Shown one piece after another: positions 1 through 6,088 of a DNA stretch of 22,542 nt. Origin of the DNA: a virus. Every line of letters begins with the position of its first letter. The first letter of the stretch is position 1. Position numbers and translations under genes: made by a program. The notes below the pieces were generated by a model, which was not told where the DNA came from, made no database searches, and saw nothing but the letters and a program-made list of their open reading frames with translations. Where the stretch lies: positions 1-22,542 of the IMG/VR virus record IMGVR_UViG_3300044966_000953; one strand, written 5' to 3'.

Positions 1-274
1 CCGAAAATGCCTGTCCCCATGTTCTTTGTATTCCTTCTGGTGCCGCTGGTGGCTCTGCTGGTGTTGCTGCTGGTGTTGCTGCTGGTGTTGCTGCTGGTGT
101 TGTTGCTTCAGCAATAACTCTTTCTGCAAAAGTAACTCTTGCATTTGGCTTAAATTTTCTTTTATTTATAGACATAAAGTTATCAATATGAAGATATGAA
201 TCAACTTCTGTTATTGCATACATTTTTGCTGTTTCGCATATCATTCGTTGAATAACTGGATGTAAATTTTTCAT
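1..274 (-). CDS. Partial hypothetical protein with TPAA-repeat linker
   Basis: The 5' part of a minus-strand gene that runs off the left edge; at least 91 codons are open. The ATG at 272-274 overlaps the TGA of the upstream protease gene as ATGA, which suggests translational coupling. The first ~55 residues (starting MKNLHPVIQRMICETAKMYA) look like a small globular helical domain. They are followed by a linker of four Thr-Pro-Ala-Ala units encoded by a 12-bp tandem DNA repeat, then an unfinished segment (EGIQRTWGQAF). No recognised family. A short folded head followed by a Pro/Ala tether is also seen in the gene at 7266-7796, so it may belong to the same class of modular phage proteins; that is inference. 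The missing 3' part could change this reading. Confidence 0.75.
   Translation of the reverse strand, partial: MKNLHPVIQRMICETAKMYAITEVDSYLHIDNFMSINKRKFKPNARVTFAERVIAEATTPAATPAATPAATPAEPPAAPEGIQRTWGQAFS
61..108. repeat. 12-bp tandem repeat (3 perfect + 1 degenerate copy)
   Basis: The unit GTGTTGCTGCTG is repeated exactly at 61-72, 73-84 and 85-96, with a diverged fourth copy at 97-108. Read on the minus strand it encodes Thr/Pro/Ala repeats in the partial gene at the left edge. The length is a multiple of three, so copy-number change would alter linker length without shifting frame. Confidence 0.85.
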
Positions 275-996
275 TTGCTTAAACTTTCCAATAAAGAATA
301 GTAAAAAATCTTAGGAATACTTTTGTCTTCTTTATTTATTAAAAAATATTTATTTTTGTCTAATATTTCTTTAATTTTATCGATTGATTTAAAAACAGAA
401 ATATCTGTAACGATTTGTCCGTTGTAACTTTTTATGCCAACGCAAACACCAATTGCTTTATTTTTCTTAAACATTGGACCACCGGAATCACCGGGAACAC
501 AGGATATGCTTGTTCTTATTGAAATCATATCTGTGGATAGTCCGCTAATAAAACCTTTAGATAATCTTGGACTTTCTCCCAATCCACAACCAATTGAAAA
601 AACATCATCATCAATATAATTTTCTGAATTAAAATCAATATCAATAGTGTTTAATTGATTTTCTGAAAAAAATACAATTATTGATAAATCAAAATTTGTA
701 TTGGCGGATATAACAATAGCTTTGTACTCTTTGTACCCAATAACAGAAGAATCTTTATATTCTGGCACTGCTATTTTTATTTTTTCTTCGCATACATGAG
801 CACAAGATATTACTGTGTTGATATAATAATTTTCTATTGCTTTTTGGCTTCTGACTATAAATCCTGTTCCTGTGTTTTTTTCTGACAAACTTTTGATCAT
901 TACAGTTGGTTTTAAGCAGTTTTCATATAATGGTAATTTTGAATCTGGTATTTTGTAAAATATCAAGGAGCAAACTAATAAAAATATTTTGTGCAT
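271..996 (-). CDS. Trypsin-like serine protease, signal-like N-terminus
   Basis: Chymotrypsin/trypsin-fold (S1-type) endopeptidase of about 241 residues. The triad is visible: His in TVISCAHV (about residue 67), Asp in NFDLSII (about 103) and the nucleophile Ser in GDSGGP (about 171). TGTGFIV near residue 43 is the usual first strand after the N-terminus. I place the start at the ATG at 996, not the in-frame GTG at 1029, because MHKIFLLVCSLIFYKIPDS then becomes a signal-peptide-like N-terminus and purine-rich AGAAAG lies upstream. LLVC does not fit a lipobox well. The 3' end overlaps the next gene as ATGA. The spacing and sequence are closer to short HtrA-like or virus-type S1 proteases than to digestive trypsins, and no PDZ domain is present. 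Substrate unknown; maturation of virion proteins or action at the host envelope are both possible. Protease assignment is firm, role is not. Confidence 0.85.
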   Translation of the reverse strand: MHKIFLLVCSLIFYKIPDSKLPLYENCLKPTVMIKSLSEKNTGTGFIVRSQKAIENYYINTVISCAHVCEEKIKIAVPEYKDSSVIGYKEYKAIVISANTNFDLSIIVFFSENQLNTIDIDFNSENYIDDDVFSIGCGLGESPRLSKGFISGLSTDMISIRTSISCVPGDSGGPMFKKNKAIGVCVGIKSYNGQIVTDISVFKSIDKIKEILDKNKYFLINKEDKSIPKIFYYSLLESLSK

Positions 997-1022
997 TTTG
1001 TTGCTTCTTTCTATTTTAATAT

Positions 1023-1238
1023 ATGCCACAAAACTGCTTTTTCACAACAAGAAAAGATGACAAAGACATTTTAAGAATGTGTCCTCTTTGTATAAAGTGC
1101 GGCTCTAAATGCGAAACAGCATTCTTTTGGGAAGGATCTAGCCTTGGTTATGGAAAACACAAGATTATTTGCGGAGACTGTCAGCATGTAATTCATGATC
1201 CTTTTGATTCGGAGGCGACCAAAAAGTCGAGCAATTAA
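1023..1238 (+). CDS. Small Cys-rich (zinc-ribbon-like) protein
   Basis: A 71-residue protein with Cys20, Cys23, Cys26, Cys30, Cys50 and Cys53 arranged as CPLC-IKCGSKC and a later CGDC, a pattern suited to one zinc-ribbon or rubredoxin-like knuckle pair. The start at 1023 is the first ATG after an in-frame TAA at 1017 and has no clear Shine-Dalgarno; ATG at 1077 (Met19) is an alternative that would keep all six motif cysteines. It is divergent from the protease gene with only 26 bases between the starts. Its stop overlaps the next start as TAATG, so the two are probably co-translated. Function unknown; zinc binding is inferred only from the spacing. Confidence 0.6.
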   Translation: MPQNCFFTTRKDDKDILRMCPLCIKCGSKCETAFFWEGSSLGYGKHKIICGDCQHVIHDPFDSEATKKSSN

Positions 1239-1843
1239 TGTTTGTAAAAAATCTGTTTAAGTCTGAACAAGAAAAAATAACCAAAGTAGCTTCAAAAAAA
1301 ATAGAAGATAAAATTGGATTAAAAGAAGTCGTTTATCTTGGATTTCAAGATAGATTATATTTACCTAAAATTAATAAAAACACAGAAATTATACATTCTG
1401 ATTCTGTAAAAATATCAACCGTTCTTAGATTAGTAAGAGATAAACCTAACATATTCATGGATTATCTAACAAAAGATAATATCAGCCTTGATGAAGATCA
1501 TAGTTCTGCAATAAAACATTATTTCTCTCATAAAAATTATTCAAAAATATTAAAAACACTTACAAAACTTGATTTAATGCAATTAAAAAATAATCTTAAA
1601 TCAATTTCTGGAAGAATCAAGAAAACATATATTGTTAATGACAAGATTGATTTAGTGGTTAAAAATTTAGATTTAGAAGATGTGGTTTTCGTTGTTTCAA
1701 GTAAAAATTTTGATAATTTAGATTTTTTGATCAAATCAAGAAATGCTTCTAAGATTATTTTTAAGAATTGTAACAAAGATTTAAATACATTTTTAGAAGA
1801 AAACAAATTTGAAGAGATTCATAAAAGTGTTTTTTTTCGTTGA
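1238..1843 (+). CDS. Hypothetical protein, 201 aa
   Basis: A Lys- and Asn-rich 201-residue protein that I do not recognise. It is predicted mixed alpha/beta: an N-terminal amphipathic helix (KNLFKSEQEKITKVASKKIE), a central helical stretch around residues 85-125 and a C-terminal part with VVFVVSS and KIIFKN strands. There is no signal peptide or membrane segment. It starts on the TAATG overlap with the Cys-rich gene, so it is likely in the same transcript. A run of eight T residues lies just before the stop. The pattern resembles an early or accessory phage protein rather than a virion component, but this is only an impression. Confidence 0.65.
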   Translation: MFVKNLFKSEQEKITKVASKKIEDKIGLKEVVYLGFQDRLYLPKINKNTEIIHSDSVKISTVLRLVRDKPNIFMDYLTKDNISLDEDHSSAIKHYFSHKNYSKILKTLTKLDLMQLKNNLKSISGRIKKTYIVNDKIDLVVKNLDLEDVVFVVSSKNFDNLDFLIKSRNASKIIFKNCNKDLNTFLEENKFEEIHKSVFFR

Positions 1844-1858
1844 TATGCTAAATAGATT

Positions 1859-2074
1859 ATGCAAGGTTTTAGTTCGTTTTTTTATGAAAGTGACGCTGGT
1901 CCAATTGTTGGCAGTCATACGAACGATGCAATCTTGCAAGCAAGTGGAATTCGTAGTAAATATGGGGCAGTAGAAGCAGAAAGCCAATATAATTCAAATG
2001 TTTCTGATTGTACCTTTTTAGGCAAGTGTGAAAAAAATAAGCATAGGTATAAATACAAAAAAGGGAGAAAATAA
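1859..2074 (+). CDS. Small hypothetical protein, 71 aa
   Basis: A 71-residue ORF starting MQGFSSFFYESDAGPIVG and ending in a strongly basic tail (KCEKNKHRYKYKKGRK). It fills the gap between the 201-aa gene and the 109-aa gene, and its TAA directly abuts the next ATG. The Shine-Dalgarno is weak. Minus-strand frames also open here, but the codon use (A/T-ending), the collinear orientation and the tight junction favour this frame. The tyrosine/glycine-rich middle and basic tail could suit a small virion protein contacting nucleic acid; no family is recognised. Confidence 0.5.
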   Translation: MQGFSSFFYESDAGPIVGSHTNDAILQASGIRSKYGAVEAESQYNSNVSDCTFLGKCEKNKHRYKYKKGRK

Positions 2075-2404
2075 ATGGCAAATCCAAAACCAACTATTAC
2101 ATTTACTTTAAATTTGGCTAATCCAGAAAGTTCATCACTACCTTATAGTGATATTTTGAAGGGTAATCAGACTGTTACTGAAGCAGCTGCACAAGTTGAT
2201 GCTCGTTCAAGCTGGCTTTCAACTTTGACTGGCGCATCTACAGAAGGTGGAGAAGGTTCAGGTCAGGGTTCTGGTGGCAATATTGCCCAGAAGAATGGCT
2301 CCACTATTGTTGCATATGGATTGAATGCTCTTTATATTAAGAGAACATACGCAGCAACTGGTACTTCAAGTGATCTAATGACCGTTGTTTCAGAAGTGTG
2401 GTAA
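2075..2404 (+). CDS. Probable small virion protein, 109 aa
   Basis: A 109-residue protein preceded by GGGAG with a short spacer to the ATG. Residues 1-55 are followed by a Gly/Ser linker (TEGGEGSGQGSGGN, about 56-70) and a short C-terminal segment with the pattern GLNALYIKRTYAATGTSS. The Thr/Ser/Ala-rich, charge-poor composition is typical of phage structural proteins rather than regulatory ones. Its TAA is followed two bases later by the next ATG (2407), so it is in an operon with the genes that follow. No specific family assigned. Confidence 0.65.
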   Translation: MANPKPTITFTLNLANPESSSLPYSDILKGNQTVTEAAAQVDARSSWLSTLTGASTEGGEGSGQGSGGNIAQKNGSTIVAYGLNALYIKRTYAATGTSSDLMTVVSEVW

Positions 2405-2406
2405 TA

Positions 2407-2724
2407 ATGTTCAATTTTGCAGAAGTAAATGAAAGTTTAAGAAACTACAGGCAAGAACGAAAAGCTGGAGATGAGCAGAAAGCCCTTGATTTAATTAGTC
2501 GAGGGCATGAGCTTTATGGCGAAGAGTTCTGGCAGAATTTTATGTCACTATCTGGTGATATAGATGGGTTTTCATCATTGCTTGGAATTAGTAAACAAAA
2601 AATTGCCGGTTGGAGACAAAAAATAAAGAAATATCTTACTAAATACTATAGCAGCACTGATGATCTTGATGAAAAACCAAATAAACGTCGATTAATCAGA
2701 GCTAAAGATTACGAAGAAGAATAA
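2407..2724 (+). CDS. Hypothetical helical protein, 105 aa
   Basis: An all-helical, highly charged protein (MFNFAEVNESLRNYRQERK...). I use the ATG at 2407 rather than the in-frame GTG at 2398, which would overlap the previous gene. A segment near residues 50-75 (SGDIDGFSSLLGISKQKIAGWRQKI) could be read as a helix-turn-helix-like stretch: LLGISKQKIAGW resembles a recognition-helix region. The C-terminus is Arg/Lys/Glu-rich. A DNA-binding role is possible but weakly supported; a small assembly factor is equally likely given the neighbouring genes. Confidence 0.6.
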   Translation: MFNFAEVNESLRNYRQERKAGDEQKALDLISRGHELYGEEFWQNFMSLSGDIDGFSSLLGISKQKIAGWRQKIKKYLTKYYSSTDDLDEKPNKRRLIRAKDYEEE

Positions 2725-2736
2725 CAGGAGACAATC

Positions 2737-3099
2737 ATGGCACTTGCAAAGTTTTCAGAATGGGTTGAATTTTATGAAAATAAAAATGAAAATGAAAATG
2801 CTGGCGGAGCAGTTAACATGCAGATGCCTCCTTCAAGTAACACTTTCAAAACAGGTGTAGAAGAACCTGAAGTTTCTGAAGCTGAATTACACAAAAATTT
2901 TGGAGTATTTAAAAATCAGTTTGAAAATTTAATGAAAAGAGTTAATAGAACCAAACGAATTCCAGTAAAAACTTCAAGAGACATAATCGTTAGTTTATTA
3001 AATTCAATTACAGAAAGATCTAATTTAAAGGGTACTGAAAAGGCGAAAATAAAACAACTTTTGACAATTGTTGACAACAATCCAGATCAACAACAATGA
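2737..3099 (+). CDS. Hypothetical protein with N-terminal FxEW motif, 120 aa
   Basis: Begins after a strong Shine-Dalgarno (ACAGGAGACAATC before the ATG). The N-terminus MALAKFSEWVEFYENKN carries an aromatic F-x-E-W motif followed by an Asn/Glu-rich and Pro-containing flexible linker (to about residue 50). A helical C-terminal domain follows, with many Lys/Arg (NLMKRVNRTKRIPVKTSRDI) and a Gln-rich tail. The short tag, linker, helical domain layout recurs in phage virion-associated proteins. Function unknown. Confidence 0.65.
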   Translation: MALAKFSEWVEFYENKNENENAGGAVNMQMPPSSNTFKTGVEEPEVSEAELHKNFGVFKNQFENLMKRVNRTKRIPVKTSRDIIVSLLNSITERSNLKGTEKAKIKQLLTIVDNNPDQQQ

Positions 3100-3112
3100 T
3101 GTCTGAAAATTT

Positions 3113-3709
3113 ATGAACCACAACATAAAAAAGATACAGAACCTTAGAACAGGTCCGTCTCCTGATGTGAATAAATTAAACGATAAGATAACACCAGATC
3201 ATATAAAAAAGCCTTTTTTGACCCCAAAAGTAGTAAAAAATACTTCTAATAGGGACAATTTAAGAGTTGATGAAAAAAGAAAAGTTATTGAAGATAACTT
3301 TGCGATGAATTTGATGAATGGTGTTACTGGGTTTCTAAAACCATCTACAAATTGGTATTTGAATTTTGGCGGTACTGGCGATTTAATTTTATTGCTTGCA
3401 GGATGTTATAACGACCCTAACGCACAAATTGTATTTTGTGCCAATACTTGTAGCTTAGAATTATGCAAAGAAATTCTAGATTTTTTCAAAAAAGATTATT
3501 ATCTTTCTCGTAATGTCATGGGTTCAAGAGCCGCTAATACAATTCATGATTACATGAGAAGTAGAACAAATTTAAAGCCAAGTGGGCACTTAGCAAAAGG
3601 ACTTTACTTTGGTGACTGGCCTGTTAATCAAGATTATTATGAAAAAAATATAAAAATTAAAACAGATTGGATTCAAGAACTAGGGAAAGAATCCATTTTT
3701 CAAAGATGA
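3113..3709 (+). CDS. GT9-like glycosyltransferase, N-terminal half (frameshifted)
   Basis: The first 198 residues of a probable GT-B-fold glycosyltransferase related to the GT9 (ADP-heptosyltransferase-like) family. The segment NWYLNFGGTGDLILLLAG resembles the N-terminal strand-loop-helix in which GT9 enzymes show a G-D-x-(I/L) motif, followed by IVFCANTCS and a second helix. A Lys/Asn-rich region of about 60 residues precedes the domain. The reading frame ends at TGA 3707-3709, but the adjacent +1 frame continues at once with the expected second domain, so the two parts were almost certainly one protein of about 350 residues, the normal size of the family. It could be a real pseudogene, a recoded gene or an assembly indel. 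Confidence 0.6.
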   Translation: MNHNIKKIQNLRTGPSPDVNKLNDKITPDHIKKPFLTPKVVKNTSNRDNLRVDEKRKVIEDNFAMNLMNGVTGFLKPSTNWYLNFGGTGDLILLLAGCYNDPNAQIVFCANTCSLELCKEILDFFKKDYYLSRNVMGSRAANTIHDYMRSRTNLKPSGHLAKGLYFGDWPVNQDYYEKNIKIKTDWIQELGKESIFQR

Positions 3710-4172
3710 CAGAGTTGTTATAGTTCAGCCTTCTGGATCAACTAAATCCTTAGATAGACAAAGATACTTATCACAAAATGAATATAATTCTTTGGTAAAA
3801 AGACTTGTAAATGAAAATTATCATGTGATTACAACTGGATCTTTGGCAGATAAGGAATTTTATAATTGGCGACCTTGGACTGTTAAAAATTATTTCATGA
3901 CATCTGGACAATTATTTGGATTTAATAAAGTTTCATCTATAAACATATCAACATTTTTACAAACAATAAATTGTGCTGAAAAAGTAATTTCTATGGATAC
4001 ATGGTTAAAAACATATTCATCAATATGCGGAATTGAAACAATAGTAATTCAAAGTAGATGCAGAGGCGGATATTTAAGGGTCGGTTCAGATGTAGGAGAC
4101 AGTATATTTCTTAACACCAAATGGTGGCCAAATATGCGTATTGTTAAATTTGAAGACCTAACTAGTTTTTAA
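3684..4172 (+). CDS. GT9-like glycosyltransferase, C-terminal half (+1 frame)
   Basis: An open frame without a good start of its own: the first possible initiator is a TTG at 3792. The frame is open from 3684, giving NPFFKDDRVVIVQPSGSTKS, the classical GT9 second-domain strand ending in a P-(S/G)-S nucleotide-sugar loop, then an amphipathic helix and VITTGS. Near the C-terminus, VISMDTWLKTYSSICGIETIVIQ matches the GT9 pattern S-x-D-T-x-x-x-H/K-x-A/S-x-x-x-G. It follows the N-terminal half by one base of frame. The sugar and acceptor are unknown. The stop (4170-4172) overlaps the stop of the convergent gene in the shared TTAA at 4169-4172. Confidence 0.6.
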   Translation, partial: GKNPFFKDDRVVIVQPSGSTKSLDRQRYLSQNEYNSLVKRLVNENYHVITTGSLADKEFYNWRPWTVKNYFMTSGQLFGFNKVSSINISTFLQTINCAEKVISMDTWLKTYSSICGIETIVIQSRCRGGYLRVGSDVGDSIFLNTKWWPNMRIVKFEDLTSF

Positions 4173-4540
4173 TATGGACAAATTTTAGTAGCTGATATTG
4201 TGAACGATAATTGTTTTTCAAAAAATTGCTTTGCTATTATTAAAGCATTATATTCTGTTGTGAGTTCATCTTCTTGATAAATCCCATTTGTTGTATCAAT
4301 ATAAAGGAAATAGATAGCACCATTTGTTAATTTTTTGCTGATTAATTTGACTTGTTTAATAGTTACTTTTTCTAATATTCCTTTATATGCTGAGGGAACA
4401 ATAAATAATAAATCCCCAACATTCCATTTATGCGGATAATTATTAGTTTTCCAGTAGTTTACGCAGAAACCTAAATCTGCACCACCAGATCCAGTGAATG
4501 AATGAGTTGATGCCAAAATATATGCTGGTGAGGATGCCAT
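4169..4540 (-). CDS. Probable virion/fibre-associated protein, 123 aa
   Basis: A 123-residue protein with a Ser/Gly-rich N-terminus (MASSPAYILASTHSFTGSGGAD) and a compact beta-rich middle (WNVGDLLFIVPSAYKGILEKVTIKQV) suggesting a small carbohydrate-binding-like or tail-tip domain. It is the last gene of a minus-strand group with the repeat-containing fibre protein, four bases downstream of that gene's stop, so it is probably co-transcribed. The N-terminal FTGSGGA echoes the FGSGSFELIGSA repeats of its neighbour. It may be a fibre tip or a fibre chaperone; no family recognised. Confidence 0.6.
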   Translation of the reverse strand: MASSPAYILASTHSFTGSGGADLGFCVNYWKTNNYPHKWNVGDLLFIVPSAYKGILEKVTIKQVKLISKKLTNGAIYFLYIDTTNGIYQEDELTTEYNALIIAKQFFEKQLSFTISATKICPY

Positions 4541-4552
4541 ATAACTAGTTAT
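4541..4552. repeat. 12-bp perfect palindrome
   Basis: ATAACTAGTTAT reads the same on both strands and sits in the junction between the fibre gene stop and the next minus-strand start. It may be an incidental AT-rich palindrome; an operator is possible but has no other support. Confidence 0.4.
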
Positions 4553-5558
4553 TAATTATGTTGTTAATTTGTTGTATTTTTTCATTATAGTATGCAATTT
4601 TAGAATTATAATTTTTTTTGTTTCTTGTTTGTTCTTCTGGCGGTGTTAAAAAAGATCTTTGTGGAACTGTTCCCTGATTTGTTTCATACAATAAAGAATC
4701 ATTAATACCATATATTTGTATTACTTTTTCATTATACGCATTTATGTTTTTGCCATAATCATTTATGTTAAATTTAACTGCCAATAAAGAATCAGAAACA
4801 GTAACCGGAGAAACATTATTTAACATATTTGTAATTTTATCTAATTTTTCAGAATAAGATCCTAACAAATTTCCCAATTTGTTTTGATAAGCAATTTGTG
4901 ATGATGCGTTATCATATATTTTATCTTGTGAAAAAACTTTATCATCAGATTTGTACATTACAGCATCTGATGTTCCAATTATTTTTTCTACTTTTTTCGG
5001 ATCAAGAAGTTCATCTTTAAAATATTGATTAATTGTAAAGTTAACTTTTGTGTTGTAACTTGTTGGAGCAGGAGGTATAATATTATTTAATCTATTTTTG
5101 ATAATATCAATTTTTTCTTGATAATTAGAAACTTTATTTTTATAATTTACACTATTAAATGCTTGTATTTCTGAAACTGTTAGCAAACTATCATTTGTAA
5201 AATCGTATTTATTTCCAAGTCTTGTAGCAGTATAAATTGGATTGGATGCATTTCTAGATATTTGTTTAACTTGATATTGCTGATTTGTTGTGCTATATCC
5301 AAAATCATTCAGGTTAAATTTCAAATTAATAGAACTTTGAGGAATATTTATTGATGAAGTTCCAGTTATTTCAAATTGTCCAGCACCTTGAAATTGGTAT
5401 TCACCAATAATTACTTGAGCAGATCCAAAAAGTTCAAACAATCCACTCGCAGCATATGGAAATGCTTGATTAGATAAAGCACTACCTATTAATTCAAAAG
5501 ATCCAGAACCAAAATAATTTTTACTTTTTTCAAGGTTTAAAATATATTGGATAATCAT
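4545..5558 (-). CDS. Repeat-built probable tail-fibre/virion protein, 337 aa
   Basis: Starts by ATGA overlap with the upstream gene. Two repeat systems are visible. Residues 16-68 hold three ~20-aa copies of an F-x-G-S-G-x-F-E-L-x-G-S-A motif (at 16, 36 and 57), like the glycine-serine beta repeats of phage virion proteins. Residues ~78-337 hold three ~90-aa units, each opening with F-N-(L/I)-N-D-Y or a variant (81, 174, 263) and closing with a coiled-coil-like helix Y-x-x-K-(V/L/I)-..-Y-x-E-K-I-..-I-..-L-N-N (about 138-160, 224-249, 316-337). The final unit ends exactly at the C-terminus. This modular, helix-plus-beta architecture suggests a trimeric adhesin shaft or a baseplate fibre. Receptor unknown. 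Confidence 0.65.
   Translation of the reverse strand: MIIQYILNLEKSKNYFGSGSFELIGSALSNQAFPYAASGLFELFGSAQVIIGEYQFQGAGQFEITGTSSINIPQSSINLKFNLNDFGYSTTNQQYQVKQISRNASNPIYTATRLGNKYDFTNDSLLTVSEIQAFNSVNYKNKVSNYQEKIDIIKNRLNNIIPPAPTSYNTKVNFTINQYFKDELLDPKKVEKIIGTSDAVMYKSDDKVFSQDKIYDNASSQIAYQNKLGNLLGSYSEKLDKITNMLNNVSPVTVSDSLLAVKFNINDYGKNINAYNEKVIQIYGINDSLLYETNQGTVPQRSFLTPPEEQTRNKKNYNSKIAYYNEKIQQINNIINN
4548..5327 (-). repeat. Three ~90-aa protein repeats encoded in tandem
   Basis: The DNA segment encodes three diverged copies of a unit that starts FN(L/I)ND(F/Y) and ends in Y-x-E-K-(I/L)-x-x-I-x-x-x-(L/I)-N-N. Spacing between unit starts is 93 and 89 residues. Sequence identity is too low for recombination at the DNA level, so this is an old duplication. 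Confidence 0.65.
5349..5519 (-). repeat. Three ~20-aa GSG-FEL-GSA repeats
   Basis: Three consecutive copies of the pattern G/A-S/A-G-x-F-E-(L/I)-x-G-(S/T)-(A/S) occur at residues 16-27, 36-47 and 57-68 of the fibre-like protein, with spacings of 20 and 21 residues. Confidence 0.75.
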
Positions 5559-6067
5559 GACACTGAATGTCCAATTATTGATGCATACAAATCTTGTGTG
5601 TTCGGATTATCGTTACGCATGGTAACTCTTAGGTATGTTGCACCTGAAATCGCAATTGGGTGTTCAAAATTTAAATTTAGGGTTGGATTAGCTGATGAGA
5701 AAAAACCAATACAATATGTGCCAGAAGCTGCTCCTGTGGCAGCAGCAGCATATTCAACAATTACTTTGCATGGACCGCCAGAGGCGCTTGCTATAATATT
5801 TTTGAGATACAATGTATCGCCAGCAGCAATGCTGTAATATGCAACAACAACACTAGAATTCTGAAGAACTGATGCTTGTGTACCATATATTGCAACATTG
5901 CCATCAGAAGGCTCTGAAATTGACACAGAACCGCTGATCGGCTGTGTTACGCTACTTCCATCAACACTAAGCATGCCGCTTGTAATAGCGGCAATTTTGG
6001 AAAGATCACCACCAGTATAAGTTCTGTCAAATAAGTTAACGCCTAATCCTGTAATAATATCAGCCAT
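5555..6067 (-). CDS. Beta-rich virion protein (fibre/decoration-like), 170 aa
   Basis: Preceded by AGGAG six bases from the ATG (minus strand). The protein has almost no charged stretches and is rich in Ser, Ala, Thr, Ile and Val. Its regularly alternating strands (SVVVAYYSIAAGDTLYLKNIIASASG; CKVIVEYAAAA; ATYLRVTMRNDNPNTQDLYASIIGHS) suggest a jelly-roll or beta-sandwich. The ending N-x-D/N-P-x-x-Q-D-x-Y-x-x-I-x-G is a pattern I associate with phage surface proteins having a galactose-binding-like fold. The next gene starts within its stop (ATGA), so the two are translated together. Probably a decoration or fibre-base protein; unverified. Confidence 0.65.
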   Translation of the reverse strand: MADIITGLGVNLFDRTYTGGDLSKIAAITSGMLSVDGSSVTQPISGSVSISEPSDGNVAIYGTQASVLQNSSVVVAYYSIAAGDTLYLKNIIASASGGPCKVIVEYAAAATGAASGTYCIGFFSSANPTLNLNFEHPIAISGATYLRVTMRNDNPNTQDLYASIIGHSVS

Positions 6068-6088
6068 TAATTACTCCTATTAACCTAT

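Noticed and set aside
434-619. 61-codon plus-strand frame inside the protease gene
   Set aside because: The protease frame carries a full catalytic triad on the other strand; this frame has no family pattern.
2048-2055. TATAAATA (T4 late-promoter sequence) upstream of the 109-aa gene; more copies at 7978-7985, 8296-8303 and, on the minus strand, near 162-169
   Set aside because: In DNA with about two thirds A+T this 8-mer is expected several times by chance in a window this size, and two copies lie inside genes or just before a terminator. Kept only as a weak possibility for the copy at 2048.
1793-2093. Two minus-strand frames across 1793-2093
   Set aside because: They contradict the collinear plus-strand genes and have no Shine-Dalgarno; the 71-aa plus-strand frame fits the spacing better, although it is itself only moderately supported.
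5547-5837. 96-codon plus-strand frame within the beta-rich virion gene
   Set aside because: Overlaps a well-supported minus-strand gene with a strong Shine-Dalgarno; codon pattern fits the reverse reading.
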